Source of the DNA: Candidatus Rhodoferax mariagerensis
GTDB lineage: Bacteria; Pseudomonadota; Gammaproteobacteria; Burkholderiales; Burkholderiaceae_C
Assembly: GCA_016719055.1 (NCBI GenBank)
Contig: JADKAW010000039.1
Span: 22,696 to 86,695, forward strand
DNA: 64,000 nt
Reading direction: 5' to 3'
Shown here: positions 44,974 to 54,509 of the stretch, piece after piece
Position numbering within the stretch: the stretch's first letter is position 1
How the letters are laid out: the number at the start of each line of letters is the position of its first letter
Notes under the pieces: generated by a model
What the model saw: the letters and a program-made list of their open reading frames with translations, nothing else
Databases searched by the model: none
Told to the model about the DNA's origin: nothing
Position numbers and translations under genes: made by a program

Positions 44974-45407
44974 TTAGATACTCCTAGTAAGAACTCATTA
45001 AATCCGGCGATACGCCGATCCCAACGTCAGCATTGCTGCTGACCGCTACGACCGGTGCGCCTTCATGGGCGCCTTCCGGACGACGAGCATTGAAAAAAGC
45101 CCGTTGAGTTTGTTTTCGGGTTGCTGTCAAAAAACTTTAACGACTTTGCTCACAAAACTTGACTAACACACGAATAAGTGGCCACAAAGCAGAAAAGGCA
45201 GGCTTTCGCGGTCCAGCTGGTTGATTTAAGGGTAAACCCTTATTAAGTTTCGCAACAGTTTAAGAATTTGGGTGGTTTTTCCCATTCTTTTTACCTCAAT
45301 AAAAAAAGGCGGCGTCCCCACAATTTACCCATCGTTACTGATTGCCTGTTGTCAAGCAGGCTTTGCAATCGGCGGCGAAGCCAGATAAATCTTTTAGGAG
45401 TTTCGCA
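44974..45407. other. Divergent promoter region between two flagellin genes
   Basis: 434 bp without a gene. It holds the sigma-28 promoter for the minus-strand flagellin (45113-45139) and the TAGGAG ribosome site of the plus-strand flagellin (45395-45400). A TTAAGTTT box near 45243 could be the -35 of the plus-strand gene, but I found no matching -10. Confidence 0.6.
45113..45139 (-). promoter_or_regulatory. Sigma-28 (FliA) promoter of the minus-strand flagellin
   Basis: On the minus strand TAAAGTTT (45132-45139) matches the -35 consensus perfectly, followed after 11 bases by CCCGAAAA (45113-45120), which matches 6 of 8 bases of GCCGATAA. It lies 140 bp upstream of the start codon, giving a long 5' leader. 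Confidence 0.72.
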
Positions 45408-46973
45408 ATGGCCTCAACCATCAACACCAACATCAGTTCACTGACTGCGCAGCGCAACTTGGCAACATCACAGTTGTCTCTGTCAACCTCCATGCAACGC
45501 CTGTCGTCAGGCTTGCGCATCAACAGCGCCAAGGACGATGCCGCGGGCCTGGCCATCAGTGAACGCTTTACTTCGCAGATTCGAGGTGTCAACCAAGCAG
45601 CACGCAATGCCAATGACGGCATCTCGCTGGCGCAGGTAGCCGAAGGCGCGCTGGGTAGCGCCTCGTCGATCCTGCAGCGCATCCGCGAGTTGGCTGTGCA
45701 GTCCGCCAACGCCACCAACTCGGCCAGCGACCGCGCTGCGCTCAACGCCGAAGTCAGTCAGTTAACCGCCGAACTCAATCGGATTGCGTTGACTACCCAG
45801 TTCAATGGCCAAAACATATTGGACGGAAGCTTCACTTCCGCAACGTTCCAGGTAGGCGCCAATGCCAATCAGACGATCATTGCCACCACTTCCAATTTCA
45901 CGACCACCAAGTACGGCAACAACCGCATCGGTTCCGCCGTAGCCCCAACGACCGGCGGATCTGGCGACCTGGTGCTAGGCACTGCCAGTGCCGGTACCAA
46001 TCCAAGCACAGCCACAGCGGGTCCTGGCAGCCCGGTCCAGGCCGATACCTTGGTTGTTACCGGTGCAACTGGCAGCGCCAGCATTCCGATACTGGCGGGT
46101 GAAAGTGCCAAGTCGGTAGCTGCCAATGTGAACGCACAATCTGCCAGTACGGGTGTCACAGCATCCGCCAGAACCAGCATCGACATCAACAACTTCACCT
46201 TGGCAGGCAGCTACTCTTTGGCTGTGCTGTCCAACAACACCATTGCGGCCACGGTGGCATTCAATGTTGGCACCCCGACCACGGATTCAGACAGCCTGGG
46301 CGCTGCCATCACGGCGTTCAATGACAAATCGTCGCAAACCGGTATCACTGCCAAGCTGAACACCGCTGGCACCGGCCTTACCCTGACCAATGATGCCGGG
46401 GCAGACATTGCTATTACCAGCGCCGCAACCTCTGTAGGCGCATTTGATGTGGTAAATCAGCCCGTTGGGCCGATCCCACCTGCCCCGCTCCCCACCACAC
46501 CGGCGGTGCTTAACGTTCCAGCAGCCGGCACTGCCTACATCACAGGTGCCGTGACGTTTGACTCTGACTCCAGCTTCAACATCACTGCAACGGTGGTTGA
46601 TGCGGCTGGCGGCGGCACCAGCTACCTGAACATCCTCAACCCAGCCAGCGAACTGCAACCTGCTTCCAGCTTGGACGTTTCGACCGTGGACTCCGCCACC
46701 CGAACCCTGTCCACTGTGGATTCGTCCATTTCGGTGATAGCCGCACAACGCGCCAAGTTTGGTGCCTTGCAGTCACGCTTCGAGACCACCATTGCCAGTC
46801 TGAACACCACGTCCGAAAATCTGAGTGCCTCGCGCTCACGCATTCAGGATGCCGACTTTGCCATGGAAACTGCCAACCTGTCGCGCACCCAGATCCTGCA
46901 GCAGGCCGGCACTGCCATGGTGGCGCAGGCCAACCAATTGCCGCAACAGGTGCTGCAACTGTTACAGAACTAA
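45408..46973 (+). CDS. fliC: Second flagellin
   Basis: The start is ATG 45408 with TAGGAG upstream; 521 aa (MASTINTNISSLTAQRN). Termini are nearly the same as the first flagellin, but the central part (about 175-440) differs strongly and includes a PVGPIPPAPLPTTPA proline tract. The two copies could be expressed at different times or build a mixed filament. No convincing sigma-28 box was seen for this copy. Confidence 0.96.
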   Translation: MASTINTNISSLTAQRNLATSQLSLSTSMQRLSSGLRINSAKDDAAGLAISERFTSQIRGVNQAARNANDGISLAQVAEGALGSASSILQRIRELAVQSANATNSASDRAALNAEVSQLTAELNRIALTTQFNGQNILDGSFTSATFQVGANANQTIIATTSNFTTTKYGNNRIGSAVAPTTGGSGDLVLGTASAGTNPSTATAGPGSPVQADTLVVTGATGSASIPILAGESAKSVAANVNAQSASTGVTASARTSIDINNFTLAGSYSLAVLSNNTIAATVAFNVGTPTTDSDSLGAAITAFNDKSSQTGITAKLNTAGTGLTLTNDAGADIAITSAATSVGAFDVVNQPVGPIPPAPLPTTPAVLNVPAAGTAYITGAVTFDSDSSFNITATVVDAAGGGTSYLNILNPASELQPASSLDVSTVDSATRTLSTVDSSISVIAAQRAKFGALQSRFETTIASLNTTSENLSASRSRIQDADFAMETANLSRTQILQQAGTAMVAQANQLPQQVLQLLQN

Positions 46974-47661
46974 GCACCTGAGCACTATTTGTCAAGCAGT
47001 TTGCGCGCGGGCGAAGATTCTGCGATAAGGTGGCTTTTCACCATAGGGTAATGGCTGTCAGTCGCAGCGGTGCCGCGCATAACATTGGACTGACCAAGGC
47101 AATAAGTGCAATTCAAGCTCCATGCGCATGTTGGGCGGCTGGAGTTGGCCATTTGAGTTGAATCCTTTTGCGACCTCGCCCGCTGCCACGCGCTGTCTAT
47201 TGGATTTCTGACCTTGAAGTGCGACTTGCTCAACGGTTTTCCGTGGAACCATGGATAGCGCAACACAATACGTCACGGCTTTGCAATGAGATTTGCATAG
47301 TCAAATCGGCCAGTGCCACCCTCTTGTCGTCGTTCCAATGACCAGTGCGGAAAATCACACAATGCGAAGCAAACTGATCTATGTCACCCTACCTGCCGCC
47401 GCTGGAGGAGTTCATTCCGTGCATGCAGCAAATTTGGGATAAAGTGACACCGCCGATGCTCAAGCCAAGCTTGCGACGACATTCGATGGCCAGCACATTT
47501 TTCAGCATTGATTGACATACATCATTTACGGTAACTCCACATTTGGTTAGCCTAGCGGGTTCAACTTTGCCAGCCATTCTTTGATGGCCTTACTGAACCT
47601 TATGAACCCTGTTGCTGACCATGCCCATACCTGCGCACCCGACCCCTCGCAGGCCCCTTCC
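46974..47661. other. Gene-poor gap after the second flagellin
   Basis: About 690 bp contain no intact gene I can support, apart from a DegT aminotransferase remnant at 47362-47443. Base composition shifts irregularly, as in decayed DNA. In-frame ATGs at 47581 and 47602 could extend ubiU upstream. Confidence 0.5.
47362..47443 (+). pseudogene. Fragment of a DegT-type aminotransferase N-terminus
   Basis: Translation gives MRSKLIYVTLP and, after a shift of frame, YLPPLEEFIPCMQQIWDK. The intact aminotransferase at 11.6 kb reads KIFVTQPHLPPLAEFIPYLE followed by EIWKNK at the same place. Similarity stops at the lysine. It is a short, frameshifted remnant, best explained by an old duplication or deletion of a glycosylation gene next to flagellin. 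Confidence 0.6.
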
Positions 47662-48660
47662 ATGGAGTTGGTCTGCCCGGCCGGCAGCCTGCCAGCCCTG
47701 AAAGCCGCCGTGGACAACGGCGCCGACTGCGTGTACCTGGGTTTTCGTGACGCCACCAACGCCCGCAACTTTGCAGGGCTGAACTTTGACCAGGCCGCCA
47801 TCACCACGGGCATTCGCTACGCGCATGACCGTGGTCGCAAGGTCTTTGTGGCACTCAATACCTACCCACAAGCAGCCAAGGCTGAACTCTGGCAACGCGC
47901 AGTTGACCGCGCCGCCGACAGTGGCGTGGACGCCGTCATCCTGGCCGACCCGGGCATGATGGCCTATGCCGTGCGCCACCAGCCGCAGCTGCGACTGCAC
48001 TTGTCCGTGCAGGGTTCGGCCACCAATTACGAGGCGCTTGATTTTTACTACCAGCACTTTGGCATTGCCCGCGCGGTGCTTCCACGTGTACTGTCAATGG
48101 CGCAGGTCGAGCAGGTGATTCAAAAATCAAAGGTCGAAATCGAAGTGTTTGGTTTTGGCAGCCTGTGCGTGATGGTCGAAGGGCGCTGCGCGCTGTCGAG
48201 TTACGTTACCGGCGAAGCCCCCAACACCAACGGCGTGTGTTCCCCGCCCAAAGCGGTGCGCTGGGTAGAAACCCCGCAGGGCCGCGAGTCGCGCTTGAAT
48301 GGTGTGCTGATAGACCGTTACGCCCCCGGTGAAAACGCCGGCTATCCCACCCTGTGCAAAGGCCGTTTTGACGTCGCTGACGATCAAAACTACTACGCCA
48401 TTGAAGAGCCTACCAGCCTCAACACACTTTCACTGCTTCCAGACCTTATGGCCATTGGGGTACGTGCTATCAAAATTGAAGGCCGCCAACGCGGCCCTGC
48501 CTATGTAGCGCAAGTGACGCGTGTCTGGCGCGCAGCCATCGACAGCTGCCGCTCTAACCCGCTACGCTACACCGCCAAACCAGCCTGGTTCACCGAGCTG
48601 GACAAAGTGGCCGAAGGCCAGCAGCACACGCTGGGGGCTTACCATCGGCCGTGGAAATGA
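47662..48660 (+). CDS. ubiU: Ubiquinone biosynthesis protein UbiU (U32 family)
   Basis: UbiU and UbiV form a heterodimer needed for O2-independent hydroxylation in ubiquinone synthesis. The family normally begins MELVCPAGSLPALKAAV, which fixes the ATG at 47662 (332 aa); ATGs at 47581 and 47602 would add a poorly conserved leader. The four iron-sulfur cysteines are visible: GSLCVMVEGRC (two), GVCSPP and YPTLCKGRF. Confidence 0.93.
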   Translation: MELVCPAGSLPALKAAVDNGADCVYLGFRDATNARNFAGLNFDQAAITTGIRYAHDRGRKVFVALNTYPQAAKAELWQRAVDRAADSGVDAVILADPGMMAYAVRHQPQLRLHLSVQGSATNYEALDFYYQHFGIARAVLPRVLSMAQVEQVIQKSKVEIEVFGFGSLCVMVEGRCALSSYVTGEAPNTNGVCSPPKAVRWVETPQGRESRLNGVLIDRYAPGENAGYPTLCKGRFDVADDQNYYAIEEPTSLNTLSLLPDLMAIGVRAIKIEGRQRGPAYVAQVTRVWRAAIDSCRSNPLRYTAKPAWFTELDKVAEGQQHTLGAYHRPWK

Positions 48661-48852
48661 GGAGCTTTTAGGAGTGCGAGGCGCGGTGGACATGGTCCGC
48701 AGAATTGGGGACAGGGCCCAATTTGGGGATGCGTTTGTGACGAAATGGACGCAATGGGCCGAATTGGGATCCAACCCATGAATTGGAGTCTTGCCAAATT
48801 TGCTACCTCGTACCATCGTTTAAAACTCTGCCCCTAACTGATTAGGATACCC

Positions 48853-49749
48853 TTGAAGTTATCTCTTGGTCCCCTGCTTTATTACTGGCCACGCGCGCAG
48901 GTGCTAACTTTTTATGAGGCCGTGGCAGCCAGCCCGGTTGACATTGTTTACCTGGGCGAAACCGTATGCTCGCGCCGCCATGAGGTGCGCCTGAGCGACT
49001 GGCTGGACATTGCTGCGCGCCTGCGCGACGCTGGTAAAGACGTTGTGCTGTCGACCCAGGTGCTGATCGAATCCGGAGCCGACGTGACCGTCTTGCACAA
49101 GATCGTTGACAACGGCCAGTACATGATCGAAGCCAACGACATGGGCGCAGTGCATTGCCTGGCCAACAAAGTGCCGTTTGTGGCCGGCCCACACCTTAAC
49201 ATTTACAACCTGCCCACGCTGCAGTGGCTGACTCCTTTGGGGGTGAAGCGCTGGGTGATTCCACTGGAAATGGGCCAGGGTGAGCTGGCCGTGATGCAGC
49301 AAGGCCGCCCGGACGGTGTGCAAACCGAGGTATTCGCCTACGGACGCATGCCGCTGGCGTTTTCGGCGCGCTGCTTTACCGCCCGGCACGCCAATCTACC
49401 CAAAGACGACTGCCAGTTCAAGTGCATCGAGCACCCTGACGGCCTGATGATGCGCACCCGCGAAAGCGAGGAGTTTCTGGTGCTCAATGGCATTCAAACC
49501 CAATCAGCCCGCGTTTATAACCTGCTGCCAGAACTGCAAGCCCTGCGCGCGCTGAATGTGGATGTGCTGCGCATCAGCCCGCAGTCCAGCCACACGGTTC
49601 GCATTTGCGAGCTGTTTCAAGGCACCATCAACGGCAGCCAGCCAGCGTCAGCAGCCAATACTGAACTGGCAACGCTCATGCCTGAGAAAGCCTGCAACGG
49701 CTATTGGTACGGCAAACCGGGCCTGGAACTGGTGCCAAGCGCTGGATAA
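48853..49749 (+). CDS. ubiV: Ubiquinone biosynthesis protein UbiV (U32 family)
   Basis: Starts at a TTG (48853, MKLSLGPLLYYWPR), a rare start that matches the family N-terminus; 298 aa. Cluster cysteines are in GETVCSRRHEV and in RCFTARHANLPKDDCQFKC, whose 13- and 4-residue spacings equal those known for E. coli UbiV. It is separated from ubiU by 192 bp, unusual for this pair. Confidence 0.93.
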   Translation: MKLSLGPLLYYWPRAQVLTFYEAVAASPVDIVYLGETVCSRRHEVRLSDWLDIAARLRDAGKDVVLSTQVLIESGADVTVLHKIVDNGQYMIEANDMGAVHCLANKVPFVAGPHLNIYNLPTLQWLTPLGVKRWVIPLEMGQGELAVMQQGRPDGVQTEVFAYGRMPLAFSARCFTARHANLPKDDCQFKCIEHPDGLMMRTRESEEFLVLNGIQTQSARVYNLLPELQALRALNVDVLRISPQSSHTVRICELFQGTINGSQPASAANTELATLMPEKACNGYWYGKPGLELVPSAG

Positions 49750-49774
49750 TTCAGGCTCTAAAAAGGACCTGACC

Positions 49775-50269
49775 ATGACAGTTACCCCCTTCGTTTTGCC
49801 CAAACCCGTTGGCAACCTGCTAGGCCGTTTGCCAGCCTATCCGGGCTCGCTGCTATTTGTGACCGGGCTGAATTGGGCGCTGGCCAAACAGTTAGCCTCC
49901 GATGTTACACAGATGCTGTCAGGCAAAAAACTGCGCCTGTGCGTGACCGATGCGCAATGGGCCTTTGATTTTGAATGGAAAAAAGGCCGATTTGTAGCAT
50001 GCCAGAACACTGGCCCGGCCGACCTGACCATCAGCGCTAGCGCGCATGATTTGGTTCTGCTGGCGCGCCGCCAGGAAGACCCCGACACGCTGTTTTTCAA
50101 CCGCCGCCTGGCAATGGAAGGTGACACCGAACTGGGCCTGCTGGTCAAAAACACCATTGATGCCATCGAGCTACCGGTATTCAGCGCCGAACAGTTCAAG
50201 CCAGCCCAGGTGCTGGCGCAAGTGCGCGAACACTTCAAGTCGCGGCTGGGCAGCCTGCGCCCGTTTTAG
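49775..50269 (+). CDS. ubiT: Ubiquinone biosynthesis accessory factor UbiT (SCP2 domain)
   Basis: The ATG at 49775 with AAAAGGA upstream gives 164 aa. The protein is a sterol-carrier-protein-2 type lipid-binding domain (FDFEWKKGRFVACQNTGPAD, FNRRLAMEGDTELGLLVKN). UbiT is thought to present the hydrophobic quinone precursor to UbiUV under anoxia. It follows ubiV by 25 bp and precedes ubiX by 5 bp. Confidence 0.92.
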   Translation: MTVTPFVLPKPVGNLLGRLPAYPGSLLFVTGLNWALAKQLASDVTQMLSGKKLRLCVTDAQWAFDFEWKKGRFVACQNTGPADLTISASAHDLVLLARRQEDPDTLFFNRRLAMEGDTELGLLVKNTIDAIELPVFSAEQFKPAQVLAQVREHFKSRLGSLRPF

Positions 50270-50274
50270 CCCTC

Positions 50275-50880
50275 ATGACCAACCCGCCCAGCTTGTCCAA
50301 CACCGCTGCACCGCTCAAGCACATTGTTGTCGCCATCTCCGGTGCCAGTGGTGCCGTGTACGGCGTGCGCTTGTTGAACCTGCTCCGGGACTTGGGCAGT
50401 GTGCAAACCCATCTAGTGGTGTCAGACGCCGGCTGGCTGAATGTGGCGCAAGAGCTGAACCATAGCCGCGCCGACATTGAAGCGCTGGCAGATATGCTGC
50501 ACCCGGTGCATAACCTGGGAGCGACCATTGCCAGTGGGTCATTTCAGTGCGATGGCATGGTCGTGGCACCGTGCTCCATGCGCACACTGGCTGCTATCGC
50601 CCTTGGCCTGTCTGACAACCTGATCACCCGCGCCGCTGATGTAACACTGAAAGAGCGCCGCCGCCTGATTTTGATGGTGCGTGAAACCCCGCTAAACCTG
50701 GCGCACCTGCGCAACATGACCGCCGTGACCGAGATGGGTGGCATCATCTTTCCGCCAGTGCCAGCGTTTTACCAGCGCCCGCAATCCCTCTCTGAATTGG
50801 TCGATCATACGGTCAGCCGGGTGCTGGACTTGCTCGGCGTGACACAGCCCGATGCGCCACGTTGGACCGGACGAAATTAA
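50275..50880 (+). CDS. ubiX: Flavin prenyltransferase UbiX
   Basis: UbiX makes prenylated FMN, the cofactor of UbiD. The 201-aa product has HIVVAISGASGAVYGVRLL at the start, PCSMRTLAAIALG in the middle, and RRRLILMVRETPLN as the phosphate/FMN loop. Fully canonical and placed before ubiD. Confidence 0.95.
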   Translation: MTNPPSLSNTAAPLKHIVVAISGASGAVYGVRLLNLLRDLGSVQTHLVVSDAGWLNVAQELNHSRADIEALADMLHPVHNLGATIASGSFQCDGMVVAPCSMRTLAAIALGLSDNLITRAADVTLKERRRLILMVRETPLNLAHLRNMTAVTEMGGIIFPPVPAFYQRPQSLSELVDHTVSRVLDLLGVTQPDAPRWTGRN

Positions 50881-51086
50881 TGGTGTTCGAAACAACATGG
50901 ATGCCCAGCCAGCGACTAGCAGCGCGCGTTGGGTGTCTGACGCAGCAAAATCAAGGAGGAGGTCTGGGCGAAGCCCAGGCCGGGGGACATTTGCGAAGTC
51001 AGATACCCGACGTGCGTCGCGGGTTAAAGCTAGCCGCATGTTCATCGCGACCGGTTATCTAAGGCTTATTTGAAGAGAACAACCCA

Positions 51087-52571
51087 GTGGCCTACCGAGA
51101 CCTAAGAGAGTTCATCACCCAACTTGAACACATGGGCGAGCTCAAGCGGGTATCTGCCTCCGTCTCGCCGCATCTGGAAATGACCGCCCTGTGTGACAAG
51201 GTGCTGCGCGCAGCTGGCCCAGCCCTGCTGTTTGAAAACCCCACCGGTCACACCATGCCGGTGCTGGGCAACCTGTTTGGCACAACACGCCGGGTGGCGT
51301 TGGGCATGGGGGTGAGCGATGTGTCAGAGTTGCGCCAATTTGGCCAGGTGTTGGCAACGCTGAAAGAGCCCGAAGCACCCAAGGGCTTCAAAGAGCTGAT
51401 CGGCATGCGCAGCCTGGTCAAGACCCTGTGGAGCATGGCACCCAAGGAGTTGCACAGCGCGGCCTGTCAGGAGATCGTCTGGGAAGAACCGGAAGTCGAT
51501 CTGGCACGCCTGCCGGTGCAACACTGCTGGCCTGGTGACGTGGCCCCTCTGATCACCTGGGGTCTTGTCATCACCCAGGGGCCCAACAAGCCTCGGCAAA
51601 ACCTGGGCATCTACCGCCAACAGGTGCTGGCGCGCAACAAGGTGATCATGCGCTGGCTGCCACACCGTGGTGGCGCGCTAGACTTTAAGGAGCACGCAGC
51701 GCAGAACCCAGGCCGGCCCTACCCGGTTTGTGTGGCTTTGGGGGCAGACCCGGCGACCATTCTAGGGGCGGTAACGCCAGTGCCCGACAGTCTGAGCGAA
51801 TACCAGTTTGCCGGCCTGTTGCGCGGCAGCCGCACCGAAGTGGTCAAAGCACTGGGCAGCGAACTGCGCGTGCCGGCCTTTGCCGAAATCGTGCTCGAAG
51901 GCCACATTTACCCCGATGCCAGGCACAAAAGCGGCTTCGAGCACGCCCTGGAAGGCCCGTTTGGCGACCATACCGGTTATTACAACGAGCAGGCCGAGTT
52001 TCCGGTGTTCACCATCGACCGCATCACCCAGCGCGCTGACCCGATTTACCACTCCACCTACACCGGCAAACCACCCGACGAGCCGGCCATGCTGGCTCTG
52101 GCCCTGAACGAGCTGTTTGTGCCGCTGCTGCAGCGCCAATACCCCGAAATCACTGACTTTTACCTGCCGGCCGAAGGCTGCAGTTATCGCTTGGCGGTGG
52201 TCAGCATCAAAAAAGCCTACCCCGGCCATGCGCGGCGGGTGATGTTTGGCATCTGGAGTTTTTTGCGTCAGTTCATGTACACCAAGTTCATTGTGGTGGT
52301 GGATGACGATGTGAACGTGCGCGACTGGAGCGATGTGATCTGGGCCATCACCACCCGCGTCGACCCCACGCGCGACACCCTGCTGGCCGACAACACGCCG
52401 ATTGACTACCTGGACTTTGCCTCGCCGGTCAGTGGCCTGGGCAGCAAGATGGGCATTGATGCCACCCACAAGTGGCCGGGTGAAACCGTGCGCGAATGGG
52501 GGCGCCCCTTGCGCATGAGCCCGGAAGTCACCGCCAAAGTCAATCAGATCTGGCAGACACTTGGGCTATAA
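51087..52571 (+). CDS. ubiD: 4-hydroxy-3-polyprenylbenzoate decarboxylase UbiD
   Basis: The decarboxylase of ubiquinone synthesis, dependent on prenyl-FMN. It starts at a GTG (51087, MAYRDLREFI) and has 494 aa. Family motifs include EEPEVDLARLPVQHCWPGD, GPFGDHTGYYNEQAEFPVF and the C-terminal DATHKWPGE. Together with ubiX it supports a dedicated quinone operon; the 206-bp gap before it shows nothing recognisable. Confidence 0.96.
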   Translation: MAYRDLREFITQLEHMGELKRVSASVSPHLEMTALCDKVLRAAGPALLFENPTGHTMPVLGNLFGTTRRVALGMGVSDVSELRQFGQVLATLKEPEAPKGFKELIGMRSLVKTLWSMAPKELHSAACQEIVWEEPEVDLARLPVQHCWPGDVAPLITWGLVITQGPNKPRQNLGIYRQQVLARNKVIMRWLPHRGGALDFKEHAAQNPGRPYPVCVALGADPATILGAVTPVPDSLSEYQFAGLLRGSRTEVVKALGSELRVPAFAEIVLEGHIYPDARHKSGFEHALEGPFGDHTGYYNEQAEFPVFTIDRITQRADPIYHSTYTGKPPDEPAMLALALNELFVPLLQRQYPEITDFYLPAEGCSYRLAVVSIKKAYPGHARRVMFGIWSFLRQFMYTKFIVVVDDDVNVRDWSDVIWAITTRVDPTRDTLLADNTPIDYLDFASPVSGLGSKMGIDATHKWPGETVREWGRPLRMSPEVTAKVNQIWQTLGL

Positions 52572-52573
52572 AT

Positions 52574-52618
52574 TAGCCTCTAGCCCTTGATATACTTGCA
52601 TAGGCAGCTCTTTAAATC
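52574..52618 (+). repeat. Copy of a dispersed palindromic intergenic element
   Basis: GCCTCTAGCCCTTGATATAC followed by GCAGCTCTTTAAAT, directly after the ubiD stop. It resembles the copies at 40.9, 58.9 and 61.9 kb. Confidence 0.5.
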
Positions 52619-52693
52619 AGAGCATCTGCCTTACTCTGAATCGCACGATTCAAAAAATCGTCATGCCCGTTACTGGTACAAAATCTGCGCCAT

Positions 52694-53621
52694 TCACGAC
52701 ACATGCGGCAGGACGATCGACAGCGTGGTCACGCCCTGTACCGAACTGGCCACAATGCTGCCGCCATGATCGACCGGGTGATGGCCAGCCCCAGGCCAGA
52801 GCCATCCTGGCTGGGTGGCGCGATGGGTCTACCCTGAAGAAGCGATCAAACACGCGCTCCAGCAAGTCGGTGGGAATGGTGTCTCCCTGGTTTTCCACAG
52901 CAATTGACACCCCCGTCGACGTGTCACTCAGCCTGACTTGCACCGCAGTGGCCGGTGTGGCGTGGCGCACTGCGTTGGACAGCAAATTGCCCAAGGCGCG
53001 GCGCAGCATCAGCCGGTCGACCTGCAGCCCGGCGGTGCCGGTCAGGATGAGTTGCAAGCCTTTTTCGTCAGCCACCGCCTCGTAATAGTCAAACAAGGCA
53101 CGCACCTCACTGCCTAGGTTGACCGTTTCGCGCAGGGGCAACACCAGACCATGTTCGGCCCGGGCCAGCAACAGCATGTCTGCGATCATGCGGGTCATGC
53201 GCGTCAACTCTTCGGCGTTGGATTCCAGCACAGCTTGATAGTCACCCGCGCTGCGCGGGCGCGACAAGGTCACCTGGGTCTGGGTCATCAGGTTGCTGAC
53301 CGGTGTGCGCAGCTCGTGTGCAATGTCGCTTGAAAAGTCTGACAAACGTGCAAACGCCACCTCCAGCCGGGCCAGCATATCGTTGAACGACTGGGCCAGC
53401 TCGGCCAGTTCTGGAGGTACGCTGTGCACCGGCAAGCGACGGCTGAGCTGCTGCGCTGTCACCCCTTGCGCCTGTTCGCGCATGCTGTGCAGCGGTGCCA
53501 GCCCGCGGCGTACCACCACCCAGCCCAGCACCCCGGTCACAGCCGCGGCTCCCGCCACAAACCACCAGAGTGTTTGCAAAAGCGACTGCATGTAAGCCTG
53601 GTGGTGCCTGATGGCCGCGAG
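52694..53621 (-). pseudogene. Heavy-metal-type sensor histidine kinase remnant
   Basis: The frame contains a transmembrane helix (LWWFVAGAAAVTGVLGWVVV), a HAMP segment, the H-box FSSDIAHELRTPVSN, the N-box LGNLLSNAVRHA and the F-box VFDRFFRVDPSR. The G2 box DGSGLGLAITRSIM is present but in another frame, so at least one indel lies near 52820-52840. The true stop would be at 52694. The periplasmic sensing domain is missing; it is replaced by an integrase fragment. It resembles CusS-like kinases. No partner regulator is nearby. Confidence 0.8.
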
Positions 53622-53882
53622 GTTTTTTTGCGGCATCACAGTGGCACGAGGTGAAACGTGTTCACCATGGCAAATGTCGCGCATCCGCATCTTGACCATG
53701 TCGCAGGCTCGCAGTTTGCTGTCGAGTCCCAGATCGAACATGGCCAGTTCACGAACGCGGTGTTGAGGCTGGAGTCTGTCCCGAATCGCCCAAATCTCTT
53801 TCAATTTGAACGGTGATTTTTGCCCGACGATCACGCCCATGTTCCAAGGTGCGTGCTGAACGTGCTCAGATGAGTTTTCCAT
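53622..53882 (-). pseudogene. N-terminal fragment of a tyrosine recombinase/integrase
   Basis: From the ATG at 53882 (MENSSEHVQHAPWNMG) the 87 residues match the start of a widespread small integrase family, with FKLKEIWAIRDRL and LGLDSKLRACDMV. The catalytic C-terminal domain is absent. At an A7 tract (53623-53629) the frame passes directly into the kinase. It marks an old mobile-element insertion or deletion. Confidence 0.75.
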
Positions 53883-54509
53883 GATGGGCTCGTGCTTGCT
53901 TGAGGGAGTCCGACTGTGAGCCGATGGCACAAAAAGTGCAGGCTCAGAATTTTTCAGGCAGTAAAGCTGACCGGCACCATTCGTTCCAGCCGGCCGATAT
54001 CAGGCTCGCACGGACAGTCTGGCATTGGCCTGAGTCAAGAATGGTGCACGAAAGGCATTTTCTCGGGCGGTCGCTATTTGCTCCTTTGTAGCTTTGGCAT
54101 CTCGTTCAATCAAAGCTATGGCAAAAAGCGTTTCCCAGCAAACCCAATGGGTACCATCGTCAATTGCTATGCACATTTCGCCATGGTTGAGCCGTATCGC
54201 CGCCGGCCTGATGCCAAACTTACCCGATCTCGCAAAGCTGCATGCCAGGTGCGAAAAGGACGATTTGATCCGTGCGCAATGGCCATTGCCCGCGCCGGAA
54301 GTACGATGGAACGCCACTGACGCGGATGGCTGTGCTGACGGGGCCAACGCATCAGCATGGCGTAGAAGGCCGGCAATACGCGCCCAGCAAAAACTTCGGC
54401 AGTCAGCCGCGGGCATGGCAGGCGGAGCGGACTGAAGCGAAACCGCCCGGCAATGCCCTAACTTTGGGATTGTTCCAGGTCGCAACCAGGCCACGGCGGA
54501 GCAACATGG
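53883..54509. other. Decayed stretch without supportable gene
   Basis: Between the integrase fragment and the sigma-factor remnant no gene could be assigned. One minus-strand frame (54000-54494) contains a protein-like piece (MCIAIDDGTHWVCWETLFAI) that I do not recognise. The right end still holds out-of-frame scraps of the sigma factor C-terminus. Confidence 0.4.

Noticed and set aside
50692..51062. Small open frames in the ubiX-ubiD gap
   Set aside because: They overlap ubiX, lack conserved motifs and are on inconsistent strands; I regard the gap as non-coding.
54000..54494. Minus-strand frame with a protein-like C-terminal piece
   Set aside because: The upstream half is low quality and I recognise no family; the region is surrounded by decayed genes.
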